Under the pieces are notes generated by a model. That model saw nothing but the letters and a program-made list of their open reading frames with translations, did no database searches and was not told where the DNA came from. Source: Rallus limicola (lineage: Eukaryota; Chordata; Aves; Gruiformes; Rallidae). From it: DNA of 64,000 nt. Shown here one piece after another: positions 13,301 to 24,575 of this stretch. Each line of letters opens with the position of its first letter. Positions within the stretch are counted from its first letter, which is position 1. Location of the stretch: assembly GCA_022605955.1 (NCBI GenBank), contig JAKCOZ010000060.1:1510501-1574500 (forward strand). Reading direction: 5' to 3'. A program made the translations under genes and the position numbers.

Positions 13301-14393
13301 AAAAACCAGGAAAAAGGACGCTATTATGATTAAGTATGAATTGTAAAGAGCCTGCATGAAATATTTCCTGTGATCTGGCATTGCAGAAACAGCCATCCGG
13401 TGAGCTATATGTTCCTTCCTTCTCAAAGCACAATTCTGCAAGCTGCTGAGCATTAAAGTACACAATCATTTCAATAAAAGCTGAAAGGCTCCTCATTAGC
13501 TCCTAGCATTAGGTTTAAGGGCTGAGCTCAGCACTGATGCAGGATCTGTGCTGAAGTGTTACTCAAGGGTAAGGAAATTTCAGATGTTCGTGTGCCCTTA
13601 AGTAGATGTTTAATTGATTAGAATAAGAGATGGACTTGCAGTGCAATAATTTCTTCAGTCTTAAGTTATATGGTGTGGTAGGATGCTCTGAGAGCTAATG
13701 TCTGAGGATGAAGACTCATAAAATACCAACAGTCCAGATCTCCTTCTTTTGAGATAGGGGTGTGCCTCTTGGCCATGCCCTTGCAGTCTGGGCTGGTGCA
13801 GGTTAAGGCATTCAGGACATCTTAATTCTTTCTCTGCTCAGAGTATTTGCAAATGAGATGGAAAAAGAAAATAACAGAGATCTTTCTAAAGGACTGAAAG
13901 CCTCTATTCACTCCCACTCCAGAGGTCTGGATGGGCTTTGGCAAGCAGCAAGGCTTTTGAGTGGTTACCCAAAGCGACAGTCAGACCTTCTCCCTGCTGC
14001 TGCATGGATCCATTTCAGGGAAAATTCAGCTCTGCGTCTACAGCCCCTGAATGGAAAATGTCTGAAAGTGACATGATGCTGCAACCAAGCACTGCAGCCT
14101 GCAGAGCAGAGTGGGGAGGGGGGAAAAGCGTGCATGCAGTCCGTACCCTTGCCAGGAGCCAGTGGTGCCGGTGCTACCCAGTGCATACTTGGTACCTGCA
14201 GCATGGCTGAGTCCCAAACAATCTTCCTCCTGCAACCTTTTGGCAGCTCTTTTTCTCCCCTCAGTGCTGCTACTGGGGCTTGATTGTCCCCTGAGCCTTC
14301 AGTCTCCATCAGGGTCCTTGCAACCCTCCTGCAGCAGGGAACATCCAGAACCTTTTTTGTAAACTGTTTAGTTTTGGGGTTTGGTTTACTTAT
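7358..14393. other. non-coding unique sequence
   Basis: No exon, repeat element or RNA gene is identified. The stretch contains a T14 run at 9610-9623 and scattered short A/T runs. A GC-richer patch at about 13.9-14.3 kb is open in several frames (up to 114 codons minus) without any recognisable protein feature. A minus-strand frame at 12422-12682 was examined and has no domain or splice support. Confidence 0.55.
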
Positions 14394-14608
14394 TTTTCTG
14401 CCCTTCTCTGCCCTTCTCTTTCCCCTTTCCCCTTTTCCCTTTCCCCTTTCCCCTTTTCCCTTTACCCTTTCCCCTTTCCCCTCTCCCCTTTTCCCTTTCC
14501 CCTTTTCTCTTTCCTCTAGCCCCTTTGCCCTTTACCCTTTACCCTTTTCCCCTCTCCCCTTTCTTCTTCTTCCTTATTTCCCTTTTCCCCTTCCCCCTTT
14601 CCCCTTCT
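14394..14608 (+). repeat. polypyrimidine tract, TTTCCC-based, about 215 bp
   Basis: The plus strand is almost purely C and T, built from irregular CCCTTT / CCCCTTTT units with a few ACCCTTT variants. The complementary strand is therefore a run of GGGAAA / GGGGAAAA blocks. Such tracts can form intramolecular triplexes (mirror symmetry) and the G-runs could form quadruplexes. Two open frames running through it (118 and 88 codons) encode only Pro/Phe/Leu/Ser runs and are artefacts of composition. Confidence 0.9.
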
Positions 14609-17478
14609 TGGCTTGGGCAAAACCACATCTCTTCCACTAATTGTTAATTGGGAAATGGTTTGCAGTAGTCTCAGGCATGAATTCAGTCTGGCTGGTGAGA
14701 AGGAAGTTCTGAGTTGATGTTACATGAAGCACCTTTACAAAGAGGTGTGGGTGACAATGCGAAGGAGTTTGGGCAATGCTGAAGTAACGTTTTTGGGGTT
14801 TCTGACAGAACAGTTGCAATTTCTTATTCTATGGGAATGCCAAACTCCTGATTTTCATTTCAATCCAGAATTTTAAAGCCAACATTTCCAAAGTGTTCCA
14901 CACAGCAGAAATATACTTTAATAAATACAGCTGCAAAATGCCATTCCACTACCAGTTTCGGGAGGCGGGGCGGGGGGGGAAGTATGTGCCTGAAGTGTCC
15001 CATAGTGTCAGTTAAAATACACTGATATATTGTAATGCACAGTGGTTGAGATAAATCTGTTGATCAGCAGGCTCTATTTGCACCTTTCTTTTATTCCCCT
15101 TGTATACAATTGATTTGTGATCACTGAAAGCAAGATCAGAGCTCAGTAATATGTACTGTAGCTCACAGGTTCACTGGGAAGTATTTATTTCTTAATCATG
15201 TATCTCTTAGATTAATTGTTTGGGATGATCAAAGGCTCAGCAGGTGGTGAGGATGATTTAGAAACCACAAAATTGGTGTTATCTTTCTGATTGACATCCT
15301 ATTAGTGCAGCATATATTTCCTGTTTGTCAGGAATGTAAAGTCTGAACATTCGGCAATAATATCTAGTAATATTTTGGAAATGGAAACTATTGGCTGGCT
15401 GCATTTTAACAAGATGAAAAATCTTTTGATTTCCTTCTGTCAGGTTTGAAACAGAAGCTGAGCACATGTAGCCCAACCTTTCCCGAGAAAAAGAAAAACT
15501 AGCAACAAGGCACCTGCTGATGCTTTTTCCCGCTCGCCTCGAGCCACAATCCCTCTCTTAGCGTTGCCCTTCAAAAGCAACCGAGCCTGCAAGGTTTTAG
15601 AGAGATGCAAAATAATCACCAAAATAAAATAAAATGAGAGAACAGCTGTTTCGAGACAGGTTCGAGGCACGAATAAATAAAGCCTGTCCTGAGGTCTTCC
15701 TCTCACCCACCTCAAGCTGCATGTTTCTGCTCCATTTTGGGTCAGGTCTTTTAAGATCATACCCCTTTTTCCTGACAAGAGCAATTCCAGCCTCAGGAGG
15801 AAATTCAGGACACAGCTGCTTGAGCTCCTCTCCTAAGCACTAGAAATCCTGGCATTTTTCTTCCTTTGTTTCCCAAAACCTCAGCTAGCTCAGAACACGC
15901 TTTACTTTTTTTTTTTTTTTTTTCCTCCCAAGTAATTTTCCTTTTTTTTTTTTTTTTTTAAATAAAACCTTAGCTCATCACTGATTATGTTTCATCCCGC
16001 GCTCAGTCAGAGAATTTTAATTTTTTGTTTCTTTCCTCTCTTCCTTTTCACAATAGGGAAGTGTGAGATACATTTGTGGGATGAAAATGGGAACGAAAAG
16101 AGAAACAAAGAAAAGAATATAAAGTAACTGAAGAGTCTGAGTGAAGGCACAGGGAAAGCAAAACAAGAAACTCAGTGAACCCGGCGTTTCTCAGTCTCTT
16201 GTTTTCGATCAGCTCCCTCTCTGGGGAGAGACCTGACTGTAATAACAGCTTTGACCTCTTTCTCTTAGTAAACAATTTGCCTTAAAGTTAGAAATACACA
16301 TTCTCACTGCCAAAAGCAGAGTGAGCCACCCCAAGAATTGTGCAGGTCCGTAGCCAGGAAGAAATGAAAAGTTTAAAAAGCCATATTTCCAAGGGAGACG
16401 CTAAGTCTTCTGACTGGCACGGGAGGATGAACAAAAAGAGCTGGCTCCAAGCTATGGTGGCGTCTGGTCACAGGGCAGCACACACTTCTGCCCTTTCTGC
16501 CACAGGGTCCTGCAAACAGCCTTCCTCACCTCTTCCTCATCCTGCCGCGCCGCTGCGACGTGCTTTGCCTGCTGCGACTTCATTCCCTGTACGAAAAGGG
16601 CAGGTCTCCAAACATGGTCCCCTAAGGGAGTTTGCACCACGTTAAATGGATTCAGCACAGAAGAAAAACACAGGGGACACCTGGAGAGAGTCGAGGTCTG
16701 CAGGAAGGCTCCTCTCTTTGCAGAACCGGGTCCCCCACAGATTAGCTGTTCCTAAGCATGGCTGTTGGAAAGTGACACTGATATTGAAAAAATTGCGGTT
16801 GTGCCTTTTGGACAAAAAGCTGCAGTTATGTTATAGTACCTGCCCTCTAAACGACATCTTTTGCTTGACATTTCAGAACCATAACAGAAGCCATAGTGCT
16901 ACGTGCCTTGCAGATTGTTACAGCTGCTAACCAGGATCCCAAAACAACTTGGAGTAGATGCTGTTTCACTTTTCCCTGTGTTTAACAAAAAGGTGCTAGG
17001 AAATAGCACCACCCAAATCTTCTGTGATGATTATTTCAGGCGCAAATTTAATTAGAACTTTGTTTTTTAAGACTTATAACATTCCTCCCTACTCTTTCCC
17101 AATAAATATGTGGGGATACTTATGTTTACAACATGAGCTGTAAAAGAACTTAACAGCAGCTGCTTCACACAACTTCAGCCTCCCCTTAAAAAAACCCAAA
17201 TAATAACCTCCTCCAATGAGATCCTCTGTATGCTAACATGAAGGGTAGAAACCATCTATTTTTGTGGGTTTGAGTGTTATTTTATTCAGCAGGCTACGAA
17301 TTAATACCTTGTGTACAGAAAATTGGGTAAGACATGCACAAAAGCCATGCCAGCTACCACACTCGCTCCTCTTCATGTGTTGTAAATGTGCACATGCATG
17401 TTTTCAGGATGCTGTGCCCAAATATGCCTTTTCCAGGTGCACAGGGCTGTGTAAGGGTCACTGTTTCCAGTCAGCTCA
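14609..17478. other. non-coding sequence with paired poly-T runs
   Basis: No gene is recognised. The region includes two T18 runs (listed separately) and a moderately GC-rich patch at 16.35-16.75 kb whose 101-codon plus-strand frame has no domain or splice context. A short G-rich stretch (about 14960-14980) interrupts AT-rich sequence. Confidence 0.55.
15906..15959 (+). repeat. two T18 homopolymer runs 18 bp apart
   Basis: Runs of 18 T lie at 15906-15923 and 15942-15959, separated by 18 mixed bases. Each could be an old poly(A) tail of a minus-strand retro-insertion. No recognisable retrotransposon body follows either run, so they are recorded as simple repeats only. Confidence 0.9.
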
Positions 17479-17505
17479 GGGTGGTACCCACCAAAGGTAC
17501 CACCC
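17479..17505. repeat. perfect inverted repeat (10-bp arms, 7-nt loop)
   Basis: GGGTGGTACC at 17479-17488 is followed by the 7-base spacer CACCAAA and the exact reverse complement GGTACCACCC at 17496-17505. Both arms contain a GGTACC palindrome. If transcribed, this would make a GC-rich hairpin. There is no T run immediately after it, and the stem is too short for a microRNA precursor. Function is unknown. Confidence 0.85.
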
Positions 17506-20500
17506 AAGAAATTCCTTGCCATTTCTGCTGTCTCTTAGAAAAACTCTTATTGAGGAAAAACAAAAGGCTGAAGACACTTCAGTCAAGACCTCCTGTCATA
17601 TCTTCCTGCTTATGTAACATGATGTTTAAAAATAAATAATCAAACAACAAATCAACAAATCTGTCTGGTAGTCTGGACATCATGAATGACAGTCACATTT
17701 ACTGATTTATTGTAACGTTTATGAGGTGAGCATTTAGTGGAAAGGTAAGTTTCAAACTAAGGAGCCGTTCCTACATCTCAAAACTTCCCACAGACTTATG
17801 CGTCTAGTAGAGACATCTCAGCTCCCCAGAAAGCTTTTGAAGTGTATCAAGAAACTCAACCACACTTCAGTGCCTTCCTTTGTGCAAATATTACATTTAA
17901 GCTCCAGCATGAATTATTAAACCCCCTTATAATGGCTGTGATTAATCTTCTGCCAGCTAATCACTTTCAAGCCCTACCTCCTCACTGCACACACAATTTT
18001 AAGAACGGCTCCTCTTTGCACCCTACCCCTCCACTAAAATCTCTGAGCCCGATAAAAACTTCAGGACCATTGTGTAAACGTTAGGCTGTTTTCCTAATGA
18101 AAACAGCTTTTTTCCTCTGCAACGTAAGCCGTGGTTCAGCAATTTCAGCTTGTGGCTCTGGGTGCAAAAAGGAGTACTGAAACCAGCCATGTAAAAGGAC
18201 ACGTTAGCTGGTGGCAGCGGCTGCAAGGGCAGTGCGGTAACTGTGTCAAGCTCTTCAAACTGGGGATGCTAAACCATTTGATGAACTTTTACCCTCAAAG
18301 TCTAAGGTTGAGTGAACTTCTCGTTTGGTCTGTACTGAGTTTAATCCCCGTTTTGCTTTGCCTGGTGCTAGGCAGAAAGAGTGAGTTATCTTACTGCTCC
18401 CTCATCGTATTATGTGGCTGCCCAGATGTCTCGTGACTCTTCTCAACATCTAACAAAGTTCCGTCTCATTACGATCCCAGCTTAATTTCACAGAGGAGAC
18501 AGCTCACTCATCAAAAGTCTGCAAAACTAAAGACTTCTGTGCCCTGTGGGGATGCTCAGAGCCTTGCATCAGTGGCTATGAGAGCCTATAGCTGCTACAC
18601 AGTCCTCTTAGCCCTAGGAACTGGAGAGACTTGATCCTACACCTGATAGGATCTTTCCGCAGCAGAGACAGAGCCATCACCCAGGAGGGCACCAGCCAGT
18701 ATTTTCCTCTGAGAAAATATTTCCAATTACTTCAGTGATACTTAGGTTCAGTCCTCATCTCCCAGCTTCTGTACATTTATCTCTTTGATGGGTTTAGGAT
18801 GTAGATGTGGCTGACATATGGATTTTGTTCTTTTTGTTTTAAGAGGGTGGTTTCTATTAAAATATTTTTTGGGGTGATTTTTTTATATATATATATATAA
18901 TGTTTTTATTGTACAGCAACCCACCGTGTCTCAATGGGGAAGCATTTTATATGTTCAAGCTTATTAGCAATACTTATTATTATTTCAAAAGGTTGGATTG
19001 ACTCATTTGTAAGCTAAAAACATGAAGGTATTATGTGCTCTGTTTTCCCTAAAGTTTCGGTGAGGAGAACAGAAGATGAATAGTGAACTGGATCCTGAAA
19101 AGTCAGCCTTAGTACTATTATGCATAAATAGCAGTATTTATGCAAAATATAGTGCAACTGTGTATAAATAAATAAAAGCTGCCCTGAAATGAATGCTATC
19201 AATAGCATTACAATAGGGACAGTTTTTGAAACACGGGCCTAGTCAGGCTCATCAGCAAATGGATGAAATAGCCCATGTTCCAATAAGGGCTTTAGGATTT
19301 TGGAGGGAAGAATGGACACCAACTCCAGGTCTTGCAGGTTGCTTTGACACAAGACTTAGCACAGCACCCTGCTTCATGAATTTGGATCTCAATTCATACT
19401 CGCTTGTGGCAAGGGATGTGGGAGAAGGAAAGGAGAACTTGTCCCGGTTTGGTACATGTTGAGTCCTCACAAATTGAGTCTTTTCAGTCTTTTGACTGAA
19501 GAAATTTTCTTCCTTCTCAGGTGTGATCATTTCCACACAGGGGTCAAAGATCTAGCAACTCAAGGGGTCTCTATATTTTACACAATTTTAAGCCTTTCAA
19601 CAGCTACCATTTAGATGGTCTGAACGATCCCCTATGCTCCTCATTTCCCTTGTTCTTCTAAGACAAGTAGCTAGTCGTGGAAAGACAGACCCTCCTCTAA
19701 GCAGGGTGTTAATGTTGTTTGCCTACAACTCTTGAAGTAGTGCTTTTTTTGTCGATCGTAATGATGAGAGCACTTAACTTCGCTGCTCTTAAGAGAAGGC
19801 CCTGACTCTTTCATCCCTCCCTATTGTGCTGCAGATGGGTGAGATCAGAAATAACTCAACATTACAAATGAGAAATTATCAAATAGGGAGGATAATTGTG
19901 GAAACAGGGTATGACTGTCAAACCTGATCTTTGTATCTTTCAAAATTTTTTCAGGTAACAGACTTGTAAATCTTTTTCTATCCATTGTTAACATCATTTT
20001 CGTCCCTTTTTTTGTTTTTAATATGACATAAAAAGCTACTTGTTTGGGTTTTTTCCCCCCATAGGTTTGCTTTGCTTTGCGAAAAGCCAAGCCAAAACCT
20101 AAACATGGAAACCCAATCCTGAGTGAACTCAATAGCAGAAAACGCCAGATATTCAGATTTTTTTCAGTTCATTTTCATTAAGAACCAAATCCTCAAGTGT
20201 CTCTGCAGGCAGAAATGATTAGTGTTCTATTCTTAGGATGAATGGAGTCTAACTGACAAAGAATTAGGCTTTCACAAAGTTTGACAGCAGCTTTTTTGTT
20301 GACCTATACATAATGTACCTTCTTAAAAGAAGAAATTAATTTCTAAGTTCTGCTTAAAACAAATGATTATGCAAAATTATATCATAACAGTTCAATTCAT
20401 AAAAAATTTATGTTGTGGGAGATTTCTAGAGACACTTGTACTGGCATGGTGACAGTCAGGCTTAACTGCAAAATAGCTGCCACGCTTGTCCCTTTGCGCT

Positions 20501-23380
20501 ATGGCATGACTGCCATTTTGTGCTGGAAGAGGTAAACGAATATCAGTAAAAATATTATGCTGTAATCTAAAACACCAACATGGTGTTTGCATCTCCCTGT
20601 AAGTTTTTGCTTTGTTAACTTATCAGCATGATGTAAGGAAGGGTGTGTGAAGGGAACGCGTGTATTTTGTTTCACTGTAATTCACCCTCTTTCAGCTCTG
20701 TAATGCAAATTCTGGCATGCCAGCTCTATTTGGATATTCCACTAGAATCCAAGAGAGCAGTAACTTCCCTGAGAAATCTTGGTTGTTTTTCCAAAGACGG
20801 ACTGAAAATTTCATGTGAATAACTTTCCTGCAGTATCATCAATGTCTTGAGATCATCCTCTACCATCTTATAATGATTTGGAGCCCTTCTGAGACAAGGA
20901 AATGAAGGCACAAGGGAAAGAAAGGTGCATAAAATATTTTGAACTTGAAAGACGAAACTGAGTTTAAATAATTTGTTTTTTGCTCATTCATCCTATAAAA
21001 ATTAAGAATATTCATGCATTGATGCTACCATAAGTCACTTAGTGCAGTGTAGTCGAATCAGGAGGAAGGACAGAATAAATCTCCCCCAGCCCAATCTCCA
21101 AAAATCTAGGCAAATGGTAGAGAAACAGGGCAAAATAAATAGCTGCTACCCAGATTGCCTTATCTGTAAGAAATAAGGACTAGGCAGAATTTATGGCAGC
21201 AAATAGTAAGAAAGGGATAAAATAGTCCAGTTGAAATAAATGGGACTAGCAGCAGGCACTTATGGCAGTCACTGAGACATGCCAGTTGATCTCCTCCAGG
21301 ATGAATTTCTACAACCAAGGAGTCTCAAGAATGAAAGATCCACCTTGGGTCTAGGTCTGAACAAGCCCAAGAACTGCAACAGGTTGACCCCAGCTGACCA
21401 GAACTGATGACTGCAGTTCAAAGGTCTGATAAAATGAAAACTCTCAGAGTCCTTGCCCAGAAAGATCTTCCAGCTTAGTAGTTGGCCTTGGCATTCAATA
21501 GCTTTTGTATCTTTCCTTTCAGTTTCCAAGGGATGCCTCTCCTGTGCTTGCTCCCACTGAAATCAATGGCAAAACTCTTACTGGATTTAATGGAAGTGGG
21601 ATAAATATGGCAACTCTTCTGTCTCTGACATGCATTTCAGACCCTGTTCCTCTTCTGCGCACTTTACTAACCCTACCAAAAGGAAGGTACTGGCAGAGGA
21701 AAGTATCTCATTTCTGAGGGTGGCAGAATTGGTTCTGAATCACTCTTTAAATGTCAAAACATTTTTGTTTTTTACACCCTTCTTTAAAGGTTTGACAGCA
21801 TAATAATCCAGGATAATCCATGTTCTGGGTGGTGGGAGAAGACAAGCCATTATTTGTGTACATGTGCCTTCCTGCTCCTGCATTTCTCTTTTCTTGAAAC
21901 CCTTACAGATTCCTATCCACTCTGTTAAGGCTAGCTGTATGGATCATGGCATCATTATTGTTCCTCATTCTTCTTGTAAAGGCTAACAATGTTTACAAAG
22001 GCTTCGCTGAGTTTTCCTGCTGTATCATCCCAGTGAGTATATCTGAAGTCTTTTAGTCCCAGATCCAGATATTTAGGAGTCTACACTCCATTATTACTCT
22101 AAATCCCACTGAAATCAAATAAAAGTACTTGTAAGATTTTTCAGATCAGGTCCTTATCTCAAATGAAAAGGCTGTTTCCCAACTGATAAGCTTCACTTCA
22201 ACTTTTTAAAAGTATTTGATGGAAAATGAATGTAAGGGGTGGCTTAGGGTGTTGTCAGCACTGTGCTAGGCAAAGTAGGGTCACAATACTTCGGAGAGCA
22301 AACAAACACAAAGAAGAAAATTACATATAGTCAGGTTTCTTCTCTGCTCATCAAATAAATCATCTTAGAAGAAAATTTCTCAGGTCCTAAGGGACATTTA
22401 GGAGTGGGAAAGAATTCTCACATGATGCTGTTATTTCTTTATCCCAGGTATCATGCCCATGAAGATATAGGATGGCCAAGCAGGAGTCAAGAGAAAGCAA
22501 AGCTGACCCGCTGCTCCCCAACAGGCTCCTCAGCATCTGGCACCCCAAAGGAAGGTGTGCCTGCTATACCAGAGCACAGCCATCCTCCTCTTCCTCACCT
22601 GCACTCAGATGGAGATGAGCCTCAATACAGGTTTACTTTCTGGCTTATCAGCAGCTCCTGTATCTTTTCCTTTCAATTCCAACTTTCCAGCTGTGTGTTG
22701 TGTGGTATTCTCAGGGAAACAAACCCAAATCTATTACAGGCAGGCTGGGTTTTTTTTAGATTTGGTAATATTTATTTTTTGTAAAAGTATAAATATTTAG
22801 AAAAAAAATCTAGTACATATATTTAGTAATTTTCTTTTTCAATTTTTGAGTGAGAATCTGAGAGGCATGACTTAAAGTACCAGCCATAAAGAATCAGGCC
22901 ACGAGAAGCAATCCAGATGCCTTTGGTGAATGAAGGACCACTCTGCTACCCTTCAGAGCTCCGCTCCTCCTGTGCACTTTCAAAGGCCTCACCTTCGTGC
23001 ACAAGGATTTCCATAAAACACCTATTTCTCTTCTCACTTTGCAGCACGGTCACATTGCTGTGTTGTTTCTACAAAGCTGTGGGGGCTTGTTGAGTAAGGT
23101 GCAATTAAACATGAGCCAGGCTGGCAGAATTGGGCCCTCGGTAAAGAGAATGGAAGCGAAGGTTGCGGGCTCTGTGCCGTTAATCTGTCCAGACAGGGAG
23201 GCAAAGAGACAGAGTTCGGCCCTTCTATATTTAGCTGCAGGCTGGTTGTGCTATCTGCATGCCATTGCTGAGCGGTGGGAATGCATCCGTCCAGGCTGCT
23301 TTCATGTGACTTCTTCCATCGTCCCCATTTGTAAGAGCATCTGAAGTAGATAAGTAGGAAAACTGGCAATAAACACTCAC
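17506..23380. other. AT-rich non-coding sequence
   Basis: No gene, RNA gene or retrotransposon end is recognised. A (TA)8 microsatellite lies at 18884-18899. Open frames here are all under about 130 codons, lack domains and lie in no splice context. From about 22.9 kb the base composition becomes GC-richer leading into the candidate exon. Confidence 0.55.
18884..18899. repeat. (TA)8 microsatellite
   Basis: Eight uninterrupted TA dinucleotides follow a short T run. It is a simple-sequence repeat, probably polymorphic and easily melted. No gene context is seen. Confidence 0.9.
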
Positions 23381-23519
23381 CCCCAGGGATACTCTGACAT
23401 CGGTCGCAGTGCTGCTCATCCGAGGGGCATATCTCCTGTTCATAAACCCGATGACAGATCCTGGCTTGTTTTCTGCCCAGCTCGTTTTTGAAGGCGAAAG
23501 AGCACATGACAGGGAAGCA
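23381..23519 (-). CDS. candidate internal exon of a cysteine-rich (possibly extracellular) protein
   Basis: On the minus strand a pyrimidine-rich acceptor (ctgctttactcag) is followed by 139 open bases and a strong donor (GTGAGT). Read from the first base, the exon gives 46 codons plus one base: start phase 0, end phase 1. The peptide has six cysteines at positions 1, 6, 22, 31, 38 and 41, with the segments CSFAFKNELGRKQARICHR and CPSDEQHCDRCQSIPG. Cysteine spacing of this kind, with a basic-aromatic stretch before Cys22, is seen in secreted modules, and a diverged thrombospondin type-1-like repeat is one possibility. I do not recognise the protein. A second minus-strand frame is also open across the same bases, so coding is not certain. 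No partner exon was found in the window, which would fit very long introns. Confidence 0.4.
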
Positions 23520-24375
23520 CTGAGTAAAGCAGGGTGAGTTGTACCAGCTGGGAGCAGCTTTTGCTTCAGGAACATCTCAGGAGTCTCTGAACACCCAAGG
23601 CCTGAAGCTCAGGGCAGGCATTTGTTTTGGATTTGCAAAGAAAGAGGATTTCTTGATTCCCCCTACTGTCCTGGACACTGCAAGGCTGGAAGCCAGCCAA
23701 GCAGATCTTCCCGAGGAGCAAGGGGGCTGCTCCTGCCACTTCAGTCCTAAGTGGCAATACCCACGTGAACAAATTAAAAAGTAATAAGTTCAACGAGTGT
23801 GACACAATCTATGGATTCAGAAGTAATTAACAGGGATAATTAACTTTAAAAGGGAAACCAGATGATTTGTAAGGGAAAAGTGGAGAAGAGATTCAGTGTT
23901 ATTTATCCAACTGATTCCCTTAGATTAGCTTAAACTTCTGTTACCAAGACACTGTACAAGCATCAAGAACATCTGCTTTTTCCCTGTCCCTGTCTGCCTG
24001 GATTTTTGACTGTAATTGTATCAACACAGTTTTAGGAAAGTACTCAGCGTTATCCTAAAGTCAGTCATCCATTAAATAAATACTAACTGGACCTGTAGTT
24101 GAAGTAACTGATGCATAGGCTCGTTACAGAAATCATTTAACACTGTGATTGTTGATCCAGTCATTACATTAATTTTATGCTGTTACCATGGCTGGCAAGA
24201 TGTTAGCATCTGAAATCCATGCTACAGCAGAGGATTTGCCTTCATTTCACAGTATTTGTATTGTGGCTGTACAGGTGGATCTCTGCTATGGAACAGACCT
24301 CACCTGGGTTTGCTTTGATACATCACTGCTAAATTTCTGTAAAAGTCAAATTCTCCTTTGTCTTTTAGATATTCA
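23520..24375. other. non-coding flank of candidate exon
   Basis: This is the upstream (5' on the minus strand) flank of the candidate exon. It is GC-moderate to about 23.8 kb and then AT-rich. Overlapping short open frames on both strands (up to about 80 codons) have no recognisable features. Confidence 0.5.
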
Positions 24376-24575
24376 AAAAAGTTCCTTCCCAAAAGGGTTA
24401 TTGGGCACTGGAACAGGCTGCCCAGGGAGGGGGTTGAGTCACCATCCCTGGATGTGTTTAAAAGACAGATAGATGAGGTTCTCAGGGATATGATTTAGCA
24501 TAGGACAGGAACGGTTGGACTTGATGATCTCAAAGATCTTTTCCAACCTAGTGATTCTGCAATTCTGTGATTCTG
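24376..24575 (+). mobile_element. CR1 retrotransposon 3' fragment
   Basis: The 3' terminal 200 bases of a CR1-type LINE lie on the plus strand. Diagnostic text includes 'gggcactggaacaggctgccc', the 'catccctggatgtgttt' stretch, 'ggttggacttgatgatct' and 'ttccaaccta', ending in imperfect repeats of ATTCTG(C/T)(A/G). It is 5'-truncated, as nearly all avian CR1 copies are, and carries no intact coding capacity. Substitutions such as 'tttaaaagacagatagatgagg' mark it as diverged. Confidence 0.93.

Noticed and set aside
13845..13854. ATTTGCAAAT, resembling a POU octamer
   Set aside because: Not an exact octamer, isolated, and such 10-mers are expected by chance in AT-rich DNA.
14284..14647. 118- and 88-codon frames rich in Phe, Pro, Leu and Ser
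   Set aside because: They are direct translations of the CCCTTT polypyrimidine repeat in two registers.
23034..23507. 157-codon minus-strand frame taken as a whole
   Set aside because: Only the first part fits an exon. A strong donor sits at 23380, and the rest reads as intron with no protein features.
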